A DNA stretch of 64,000 bases from Trichostrongylus colubriformis. Lineage: Eukaryota; Nematoda; Chromadorea; Rhabditida; Trichostrongylidae. Numbering within the stretch: the first letter of the stretch is position 1; every line of letters starts with the position of its first letter. Position numbers and translations under genes: made by a program. The notes under the pieces are model-generated. The model had not been told where the DNA came from and did not search any database. It saw only the letters and a program-made list of their open reading frames with translations. The stretch covers positions 5,315,501 through 5,379,500 of the forward strand of contig OZ022256.1 of NCBI GenBank assembly GCA_963978905.1, written 5' to 3'. Positions 23,128 through 35,100 of the stretch are shown piece after piece.

Positions 23128-26100
23128 ATGAGTCAAATAAGTCGAATCCTTCACTTTCAATCCATTATTGAACGAATTCTCAGAGATCTGGAGGAAAAAG
23201 TAAGCATTTACAATGTTATACACCAAACCTTTACAAAAGGTTATATTTTCCTTATAGGAGAGAACTTTCGAAACTTATAAAGTGGCAAGTGGATCCAGCT
23301 TACGGTTTCAAACACGGTCCATTATTGATTTTATCGACTTTGAACTGAATCGAGTTATACGGTGGGTGTTTCGAATTTCGATAATGATCTCACAAAAAAA
23401 GTTCTATATTTTTTGTGAAGCACATAAAACAAGACTAGCAAATACGATATCATATTATTGATCCCTCTTCTCACTACGTCCCCTCTTCCGGTTTATACCT
23501 TTTTGAGGCGTCGGTGATGTATTGACAAGTGACTCCACCTCCACTCACACTTTCTCTCACGGATAAAATTCGAAATTAAGGCCTTTCTAGATCAAAGACA
23601 CCGGGAGGGTGCAGTTTTGGCTTAGGGTATGGATTACGGTGGCTTAAACTGTGTTGCTTTGCACACATGACGCTTACAAGAGGTCGATTGTGAATTCATT
23701 TGACTTTTTTTTTCAAAATCATAATCACCCTTTTCTCACTTTTTCGATCACTACCCCTTTCATGTTTTACTGTTGCTGTGGTTGCTGTGTGCTGTTTCAC
23801 AAGTTTACCCGACGGCGCTACCTTTCCTTCACGACAGCGTTACCTTTACCACCACAACTTCTATGATTTTATTTTATCACACAGTCGATACAAAGCCCTC
23901 TTTTGCATATTAATTGCGGCTACTGCTGCTCCGTTGGCCGAGCCATGGCGCATTTGGCCGTCTTGAAAAAATTGGCACCATCTCATGTAAAGTTTCTGTA
24001 CGCGTTTACTACATATTATCCTAGCGCCCCCTAAAAATACACTTTTTCCAGTTGCAGGAAGGGCTATCTGCTAACGGATGCAGCCACGGTAGTCAAATTA
24101 GTAGAGTGCTTGGTGGTTCATCAGTGGAACTAATCAGCGTCGTCTATCAGTTTTATCCCTTTTGCCCCTTATGGCCGTGTATGGCAGCCCTCAGCCTTGC
24201 TCCACGAAATCCAAGAAAACAATTAAGGATTTCAAGCAAAGTCAATAAGCACTTTTAGGGTACCACTCTATCAGATCTACGATGTTGATCCCAGCCTTTG
24301 TGAAATGCTATGCAATGCATTTTTCGGTCGAACGAAATGCTGGAAACGTGAAGGAGAAACCCAGTACGTCAATTTCTGTATAATGCCGTTCTTCATTCGA
24401 GTATCACAAAAAAGTGACAACTGCTATGGATCTAAAACCTAAGGGAGGGAGGTTATCCCCAAACTTGGACTCTGTCTAAGAGCACGAGGAGATTAAACTA
24501 CTTCCTTGTTTTTCCCCCTGAGATCTTTTACACATGGTTTTTTTATTAATAATTATTCATTTCTTTGAAGAAAAGGCAAATAGCATAAATAGTAGTTGCT
24601 ATCGCAACGTCGTTCGTCCTATTAGATACTATGATTTATACTTCGCGGGGTAATTGCGCTTCGCGTAAGCCTGTTGTAAATGCGGTTTTCTTTAGGAAAA
24701 ATAAAGAGGTTCAGTCCATTTCCCAACGCCTGGCAGGGCGAGGCCTACGGACTTGTATGAACGTGTATCGATCTCTCTCCCACCCCGCTCACCCAAGTCC
24801 GTAGGTCACGCCCTGCCAGGCATCGGGAAATGGGCTGTATTCGGGAGCTTTTTCTTCTAAGTTCGTCTCCCTGCTTCAGTATGGACGATGAGTCCAAAAT
24901 AAACTTCGCCTAGGCCGCGTTTATATAATACTTTGCGGTGGCGGTGGCAAGACGTAGCTGCTTCTCTCTGCTTCTCTCCCTGCGCCATCTCGTTGCCTGT
25001 GTCGTCTCTGCACCTGCCCCGTGCCACACTGCCTCGCTGACTGTGAACACAGCCATGGCCCGCCGGCGCAAAGTATGAACGCGGCCCTATTTGAAGATCC
25101 TGTTTGCCTGTTTACGTTAAATCGGTAGAGTATCGCTTGGGCGTGCCTGATTTGCTTTTTAAGGTCTCACCAAGGCTACGACGTTGATCTCTGGCCGAGT
25201 TGTAAATTTCATCTCTACGCAGGTGCTTTGTGCATGTATGCATGTGTTGTGATGGAGCAACTCTTCAAAGGAGTTCATGATGAATACCAGGCTACGGTGT
25301 TCGCTGAGAATAGAAGGTACCTCACCATACAAGAAATATCTGCCAATTTTTTCCAAAATTATTCAAATTCCAGCTATTTCGAGGAGAAAACACTCAAATT
25401 ATTGAACGATATTTTTCGCAAAAATGCTAATGTCGCTATAAATGCTATTGAAATCGACTATGAAAAAATCTTCAAGTTGGGAGAAGAAAATTTTTTCAAC
25501 GGGGCAACGGTTTTGAAAAGAAATGATACTCATCCGAAGCATGCGACTACCTGCTGGGGAGGATGTTGTCGAGGTGAGGGCAGTGCGGATCTTTTGAATT
25601 CGGTTCAATTCCCTATTAATCCATTGTTGACTTATTTTCTCAGTACGTGCTCCTTGGAGTGTCCGCAGTGATGAGGCATCCATCGAACTTATGGCTGTAG
25701 CGTACAGGGCAAAAGCAATGGTTCGTTTTTTCCTCGTGCAGTCGCCACATATCCTTCTGATGCTTTCTGCTTTCAGAACTTCTTGGCACACAATTGCTGT
25801 CAAAATCTGATTGAGAGAAGATGGCACGGGAGGCTTCGACTGAGTCCGGTGAATGAAATACACAGATTTTTGAAGCGAGATTCCATCCACGGGGAAACTT
25901 CACAAATTTTCATCGGGCGCTCAGGGCTGGTTGAATCTTTTTATTAACTTTTCCATCATGCACTGGACTTACATTTATAATTGTATCTAAATCGAAAAAC
26001 TGGAAGAATAGCAGCTCGATTGAATTCCCGCCGAGCAATACTTGAACAGTTGTCGGCGGAAAGAGCGCAGTTTAAATTTTTGCGCTCAGTGTTGATTCAC

Positions 26101-29100
26101 CTCCCATACTACGTCCCTGTCCTCATGACTGAAGTAATGAGTACGGTGATCACGAACACCATTGTTGATATTCCTCAAAAAAAAAAATAATCGAGTGTGC
26201 TGGACAGTGGAGAAAAAAATCCAAAGAAACGCTGAACTCAGGCTCCCTTTCAACGACATAACTTGAAAGGGAGCCTGAGTTCACCTATCGCTGATTTTGA
26301 GCGTGGTGGACCATTTTGTCGCTGCCATTATGGAGACCAAAGCGACGTTCAGACAAGTGGCAACCCTGTTGTGGCCAGTGCATTTTAAAGACACCAGGAG
26401 GGGGTAATTTTGGCTTACTGTAGAACAGACGTAGTGTGGACGAGTTTGAGTGGCCGCCATTGCACAAACTCGCCAATTTGACGCCTTGGCATGGTGCCAG
26501 AAGAAGATGGTTCTATTATAGATTCGTTTTTTCCCTTTAGTTTTAACTTTGTTCTTTCTTCTATTGTTTCTAGATGCACTTACGGGTCAAATAAAGTCGG
26601 GGGGGATGCAAAATTTTCATCCACGTCAAAGCTTTCCCTTCCTAGGGTTAGCCTAAAGCAGATGAGACCTATGCTTTGACAGATGCTTTTTCATGTGGGA
26701 GGAGGGGATATCAATTCTAGCCTAAGCCTAGTAAAGGAAAGGAGCTTCGACGTCGACGCAAAGTTGCGTCTCCCCCCCCCCCCCCCGACTTTATTTGACC
26801 CTTCTGAGATTTTCAGGTATAGAAATGCACAATTAAGAAGATCCATAAGTAAACAAGTAAAATATGCCACTAGAAAACAGTCTAAAGAGGAAATAATTTA
26901 AAACTAAGGTTACATCAGGCCGAAGACAAGCTTTAAAATGAACGAAGCGTGGCTCGGCCATGGAAGCTTGCAGTTCGGACAGAAGCGCGCCCTGGGGGCA
27001 AATAGCGCCCTTTGGCGCGCTTTTCAACGCCGGTTTCGTTACACATTGTATCTACCGAACCCATATGTTTGTTTTCAGACGTCATTGTTTTTGTAAACGT
27101 TATTCCGCCCTTGCCCCCCTCCCGGTGCCTCTAAGGCACACATATTGAGGATATGATAGCGCCGCAAGTGGGGCTCCTTCAGGCAAGTATAGACCACTGT
27201 TTGATTTCACTACTCATTTCATGGAATGACCAAAAGCTAGGGAAATAATGCCTTTCCCAACCGTTGACTCCGATAGGAGGCAAGCTCTGTTATCGAAAGG
27301 GGTGGGCCCTGTTAGAACACGGTAGCTATTGAAAAAGATGCCTGTTATGAAAACCAGAGCACTCCTTTTCATTGGGAATTTCACCATGTATAGTCTTCAC
27401 CATGTTCAGTCTTCTTAACCCGTAGGTTTCATTTGAATAACTCTCTTCAGGAGTTCTCACTGCTCACGTTACCCCTACCACTTTTTTTAAAGTGCCTCAT
27501 CGACCCATGCACTGAAACAAGAATAGTGTCGAGACAAAACTTCTTATTCTTTCTTCCTATCTCCTTTAGTATTTGCGCAGAACTACCGAAAGCATGCCAT
27601 CTCCACCACGTCCAATTCGAAATCATTGTCCAAGAGTCAGGGCTGTACCAACCAAGTATTATCTCATCTCTATGGTAGCGTTAGTGCGGTTTTCACTACC
27701 TCGTTTCAGTTATTTTCTTTTCTTTCAGACAAGAACTCTCATCAGCTACGTCTTCCCGTGCTTTCTGTACAAAGAATACGCACTGCGAAAATCAAGAGGT
27801 CCCGATCAATCAAAGAAGCCCTCACCAGTTGAGGAAAAAGCTGAGATACCACCTCAAGATCTCCTAGTGGACGATCGACGAATGCTACTGAGCCATTTGC
27901 CAGAAAATCCTTTATTCTCACAAACTGTGGACGTAGACTCTCCAACAATGATCCCATACGATGCCGTTACACCAGATTCCTATGAGCTGAATTACATGAA
28001 TGAATCAGAAGTGAAGAGCCTTAGTAAGAATAGGATGGAAGCTAAAATGATGAGGTGCTCTGTGCCGAAGTTTCCTGTCAAAGACCACACAACCCCCATT
28101 CATTCTCCCGGCGCCAGTGATGATCAGAAACACGACGAAGGATCTTATATTTATGAAAGATTTGAATCCGATTCAAAGTGTCATGGACTGATGCCACAAT
28201 GGCTCTGGGTAACACTCAAGTTCTATGCTACTACCAAAGCCAAGTTCTTCTATCATGTGGTGAGTTACTTTTTTTCTTTTTCCTTTTTTTTCAACGCAAG
28301 GGAAACGTTCGGCTGAGTACATCCATTACACCTCATTGCCTGGAAGCGCACTTTCAACACTGTAAAATTTGCTCGATGAACGGTTTCTCCTGAAGGTTAT
28401 AACCAGATTATTTGACTTACCTTCTTCGGCACAGAGGACCATGGCTAACTATTCAGCTGCACCTTCATTGAACGATCATCACGGTGTGCCATAATGCCGT
28501 TGCACCCGTGCGAACCCGCGCTGACCACGCCCATTTCAGCCTTATATTGGTCGACCGAGCTAAGAAGGCGTGGTCAGCTTCTGTTCAAGCGGGTGTCGGG
28601 ATGGCACATCATGGCAATGCAAAAACGTTGAAGAAATTAAACTGATTCGATTATCGCGATATTTGATTATCGACCAGTAAATACAACTGGATGGAGTTTT
28701 CATATAAAAGGATTTTTTGCATGTTTTGACTTTCGTGATCAGCTGGAGATCCTGATTGATTCAGATTTTTCGCATTCTCTACGTGGTGGTGTATAGTTGG
28801 GTGCTGGTTGCTAAGACAAGAAAACGATCAAAAGTGCCGAATTTTTCGGTGTATTGGCCCGAGCTATTTGTGGCGTCAGTACAGCTATCACAGCTGTTTG
28901 ACTGTGTTGTTGCCATACGAGAAAGAGTGAGTGCATAAGTTAGGAAAATAGTTGAGCTACAACTCTAGAACTATATCACTTACAAGGAATTAAGATGCCA
29001 CCAGCAAAACCAATCGATGGACCATGGTTATGTAACATAGGCAAGAGGTACAATAGGAAAGTACGGAGATTACAGCTGGTAAGCCATTATAGTACACGTT

Positions 29101-32100
29101 ACACTAAAAACTCAGAATGTCAGCTTGGTATACCGTGATTAGCGTCAAGGGCCGCTCTCATACTTTGCGCACCGACGCCGTCACGCGCGTGACGGCGTCG
29201 GTGCGCAAAGTATGGGAGCGGCCAAAAAGTTTCTCAGCGACACTCACCGTACGTTGAATGAGTTGTGTGTTCTCATAATTGCACACAATGTGCTCGACCA
29301 CACGCCACTCATTTTAAGATATGAAATATGCCATCCCTCTCATCAAGAACCACTATTTTGCCATTTTGTTTCAACCGCCGTCATACGCTATCCAGTGGGA
29401 TCCACTTATTATTGACCGATATTTTACGCTAGTTTGTGAGTTTTGGGGTAATTTGATCGTGGGAACTAATTTGATCACGGTACACCTTCCTATATTTATA
29501 GACTTCTGCTTATAAGAAACTGTTCAGAGTGATGTTCCACAGGCCTTATCAACTTATAGAACTGTCAAGTTGAACCTATGAGATCATCAAGTCTTCTTGA
29601 GGGTTTCTTCGAATGGACATCAGACCACTTATTTGGATTTTATCGTGATGTCGTCATCGTCGTGAACTGTATAACGGTGGCTGCGGTCGTTATTCATGCA
29701 GGATACATTGACGGTGAAGCAACGTGAGCGTTTTTGTGACTTCTTCTGTGATGCTTTATCAGCTTTACCACCTCACACGACAGATTTCAGGGGATTTTGG
29801 GCCGCTTTGACCACAACAAGTGATCTCATCTTTCATATCTCATTCCTATTCGCTGCTGTTTCTATGATACGTTTTCTGAGCGTTTTCTATTTCTTCAGTG
29901 TCCTTACCTTCATGCTAAGGAGAATGGTGAGCAACTACCTCTTGAAGACAGGGGAGCATTGCTTTTGATGATAAAGAGTTCACTGGGAATAGACGGCGCG
30001 AGATCGAGGGTACACCTATGACGGTTTCGCGCGGCCGCGCGCGACGAGCGGTTCGGCGGATGCGAGTACCAGTGAGAGGGCATGGCAGCTTTCAAGCGAG
30101 GCAGTGTGGCATCGGTGAAGGGTGCAGGGTGGCATGGGTGGAAGTGCAGAGGTGACGCAGCCACGCTCTGCCGGACTCCCAAGGGCAATTGATTGGGCAA
30201 GTCGTACTGATGGCGCGGCGAAGCGATTTTCTGTCTTAAGTGCACATACCCGAGGATCGGGAGCACCATTTGCCTGCGGTGTAGTGACGAAGAGCAAAAA
30301 CATATACGTAGCTCACCGAAATAGCTGAACATCGAACGCAAAATAATGACTGTGTCGATCGATGAAGTTGGTTAGTCACAGCTTGGCAACTTGCTTGAGC
30401 TGCCGGCTTCCAGACAACTCGGACAATTTACGAAACGTCGTCACGCGCGACTAACCCACCTTAGGCAGCGGTCATGATCCGTGCGTCCCAACATGCACCC
30501 AAAGACTTCTGAGCGGGAGCTAGAACAAGGGCATAATAAAACACAGGAAGTGTCCGGCCCCCGCCTCTACGCTGTGCCTCCCGCTTCACATAAATGTTTC
30601 AGACCCGTCAGAATCTGCTTGTTCTTATACATGTAATCTTCGATTGGAGCTACAACCTAGTAACCTTCGTCAATTGAAGAATATCAATGCAGGGGCTGGT
30701 GGGCTGTACTCTGACGGGTCTGAAACGTTTATGTGAAGGCGGAGTCAAAGCATGGAGGTGGAGGCCGGATACATTAGGGATCTTATTATGCCCGTGTTTG
30801 AGCTCCCTCTCGCCGAAGTCTTTTATAGTATCACAAAAGCTTAGGTACGCATGAGAACATAGTCTCGATATATGTTATAAGGGAATTTCGGATTTTCTTA
30901 TTCTCAAAATCGATATGAGAGCGATACTGTGCTGCAATAATGCTTATTGCAGATCAGAACACTGGGGAAGTTCTTGTTGATTTTCGTTATTTTTTGGGTA
31001 ATATTTGCAGTGTTCCACATAAGTATGGCAGGTAAGGTCATCCAACCATGCAAATAATCCAATTTTCTTTAAACTATATATGTAATTCTATTGTAGAGGA
31101 GTACGTAGTACGATCAAATCACTCTTTGGCATGGATGATGTTCCAAAACGGAGCTTTCGAAATCTTTGGTGAAGTGGATGAAGAGGACAAAATAGGTTAC
31201 CAATCCTTTTGCTCCTATCAGTGCTGACGATACAAACGCATAAGCTCAGTCACGTGGAAACTGTCATTCCCATTAACTTCCCCATAGCATAGTATTCAGG
31301 TACCGTAACAGGTTGTGCCGACACTTCTTGGCAGTCGGTATGGACTTCAAACACGTCGGATATGCGGTGTCTTTTTCGTACCGCTTTAATTCCTATTACT
31401 GTATTCACTTATATGCTTATCGCCAGTATTATGCTGGTGAATCTACTCACTGCACTTCTTTCGTGAGTTTTATCCCAAACTCTTGATCATGTTGTTTTCC
31501 TCACTTATCAGACCACAAAGGAGTAAAAGAAAGGAAAGGAGTCTGAGGTGTTCTCTCTTCGACAGGGCCGTTCTTTCCCCGGAAGTCCCAAATCCGCTTC
31601 ACAATGGGAGCGGCCATTCCATGGTTTCATTAGAAGAGTAACGTTTTTGGCGTTAGGGTGTGTGCACTTATGACAGAAAATCGCTTCGCGGCGCCATCAG
31701 TTCGACTTGCCGAATCGATTTCTCTTGAGAGCCCGGCAGAGCGTGGCTGCGTCACCTCTGCGCTTCCACCCATGCCACACTGCCTCCTCCACCCATGTCA
31801 CAGCCTCGCGTGAAGGCTGCCATGCCCTGATACTGGTAAACTCACCCGGCGAGCGCCGCGGGCGGCTACACGATTTTCTGTTATAAGTGCACACACCCTT
31901 GGCACCAACCAGTCCCTTCTATGGGATGCGCCGCGCATTCTAGTTCCATTAAGAGTTGTGGTGCCATGTAAATGCTATAGGCCTATACAGTGAATTGCGG
32001 GGTCCAGAAGATATAATCGATCAACAATACGGTGTTTTACCCTACCAGACAAGTCTGGTAGCAACACCCCTACACCGTAGGGATGGAAGGCTTCGTTGGC

Positions 32101-35100
32101 CTGTGTGAGCGTTGAGGCGGAATTTGATCCCCACACCATGACAGAGGAATTCGCGCCACCTGTCACTGAACCGCACCCACCCATATGACTTCGTTAATTT
32201 TTGCGGAAAATTTCAAATTCTCTTTGCTGGCACAATTGATGAAGCTGTTAAAAAATGCATTGGCGTTCCATTCCAAAGGACTGTTCCTGGAGACACATAA
32301 TGAAAGCGCGAAGGACGGTGTGCGCTAATTCCCAATGGTGGTTGATCGATGGAAACGTTTTCGCCACGCCTCCATGCGCGAAGGGGCGTGGTCGGCTTTC
32401 CTGTCAGCGCTCTTCAGCAGTAGTGATGATGAAGGGAACTCATTCCTTTTTTCTACTTCTCTTTTTTTAGCAAATGACTTTAGTTGTACATGGATGATAC
32501 TACATTGATAACGACTTTTTTCCATGGCAACAATTTAAATACAATTTTACAGAAAAGAATATGAAGAGGTGTCAGGTGGAGGTTCTGCGGTGTACTGGAA
32601 ATACGAGAATTACTTCCTCCTAGCCACGTAAGTGTATGCATGCTACCTCTAGGGTGTGTATCCTTGTATTGAGTTTTCGCTTTGCGGCGTCGCATTCGAG
32701 GCGCCCTCAGCTAGCGCGACTTGCCGCGGTCGGTTGGAAATCTGCTCAGGACGCAATGGGTTGGTACCATGGGAGTCCTCAAAAAATAGCTGCTCAACTT
32801 ATCTTCACGTAGAAACAATAACTTTTGTGCCCTAGAAAGACAAAATAGTAAGATAAAAAGTAAAAAGAGTCAGTAACATTACATGATAACAATTCTGATG
32901 AAAGAGTAATTAATTCGGGCGTGAAACTTCAAAAGGAGTGTACGCAGTGTACGCAATCACACGCGAAGAAATCAACCTGTACTCGCCACGCGTGGCCGCG
33001 CGAAAATTCGACATATGGCTGTACACCCCTACCTCTAGAGCGTTCCTTTTTATCTTTCCAATTGAGGCGGGAAGAGAAGAACATTGCTCTTCGGCCTCAT
33101 CGGTAAAACAGATTTTCAGATACGAATCGAAACTGTGGCTTCCACCACCTCTGTCGCTGCTCTATTACACACTTCACTTTATCCCATTTCTTTTACGAGT
33201 TTTCTCGTTTTTTCTGTGCATTTTCTGCACTTGCTGTTCAAATTTCGTGATAAAGAAGAATCCATTCTCTTTCATTCCCGACTGGCTGAACAGAGTGTTC
33301 CGAGCAATCGAAGGCAAGCTTTTACAAAGAATTGATCTATTAAACTCACCGTTGAATTGAAGAACAGCGTTGGAAAATTGCTTATTCTCAGGTCGACCTT
33401 GGGGAACACTGAAGCAAATGCGACGTCATATTCATGATCGGTCAGATTTAGAAGAGATTCGCAAATTAGTTCCGGTATGACAAAATTTTCACTTTGGAAT
33501 TTTAAGAAAAATATACAATTACATAGAACCACCTAGACCTATGAGACCATCCTTTCTCGGTCCTCGTCGCAATCTAAATCTATAGAGCAGCGGGGTCACG
33601 GCCAAACGCGACGCAACAATTCAAATAGCCAGAGTCTCGTCCTTTTGAGTCGGTTGATTGGCAGCCTGAAAAACTTCTAATGAAGAGTTCCTGGCGCAGA
33701 GCCTGGGTTCCTATTAGTACTTTGACTGGAGCGTTCACTATTTTAGTAGGCTTGGCAGTACTGATGATCAATAAAATAAAGTCAGTCGGTAATTTCTGAT
33801 TGGCTCGAATATCATCGTCAAATAGCAGTTTTCTGTGTCAATAATGGGTCAGCCAACCAATATGGTGCAAAAGGATTTGATAGGGCGGTTCGATACGGTC
33901 GCGACGGACGATGTTAAACTTCAGATTATCACTACGTCCGCAACATCGCTTCGGTTCTCCGGTTCTCCTTGCACCACATAGCTTGTGACGGCATTTAGCG
34001 TAATAACCGCGAATGGTATTTTTTAGAGGTCACTGAGAGGCGTTCAAAGAGGGAAAGCGAATTTCAGAACACTATTCTCTGTGAACGAAGGGGTGCACTG
34101 TACTCTGCGTCTCTAACGCCATGGCTAGAGCGCAGCGAATTCACAGCGCTATCCGAATCGGGTTCAAATTTTGCGAAGAAAAGGTTTTGGTGAAGCAAAA
34201 TTGTGCTTTTTTCTTATCTTATGTTGGCCTCAGCCTTGAGGGAGTAGATTTCCTCTCCCTAAGCTCAGGTGAATACGCGTAAGTAGTTCCTTAGTCTAGT
34301 TGAGGCGGATTTCTCGTAAAATACTAATGGAATAATAATTTGACCGTTTTCTCAGTTAGTTAGCTCCAATAAGGCATAAAATAACCTTGAGAGTGCCTAT
34401 GAGCAGAAATTGGACGTGACTCATGCTGTGGTCGAGTGCCCCCCCCCCCATTAACTCCAGTAGCATCCATTTTACCTCAGTAAAGATAAAGCTTAGCGAA
34501 AAACGCGCGAACGAGAAGCCTTTGGGACGATACTGCAATTTTACAGTGTTTCACCTTGAACTGCATGCTGCAGACGGCCGACACCACTGTCATTTGATGT
34601 GGAGTAGGGCAAATTGCTTCAACTCATGATTATGTTAACCTTATCAAACAGCACACAGCTATACAAATGAAACAGTGAAAGGAAGAATAAGTGAAAACTT
34701 AGAAAAAAAGTGTGGTTATAATAAAAAATTCAGTGAGTTCACACCCAACGTTTTGATAAGGCGTCGTGTGTGCAAAGTAACGAATTGCAAGACCGTAACT
34801 CCTGCTGTAAGCCAAAATTACCACCTCTCTGTGTCCTCAAATATCGAAACACTTTACATCGTGCTTAAAATAAGCCCTTTTCAGAAAGAAAGCAAGTCCG
34901 AATTCCGTGCAAAAGTTAGAGAATTGGTGAGATATTTTCCAAGCAGATCTCAGGAATTGTGGTCCATTTACTTCTATATTGCCGTGTATCAGATCGAATC
35001 GACTTCACAAAATGAAGACGCCAGCCCAGAGGAACGAATTAGGCATGCTCAAGCGTTGTTCGAGAAAATCTTTCGGATTTTAATGGATTGTGTCAATGAA

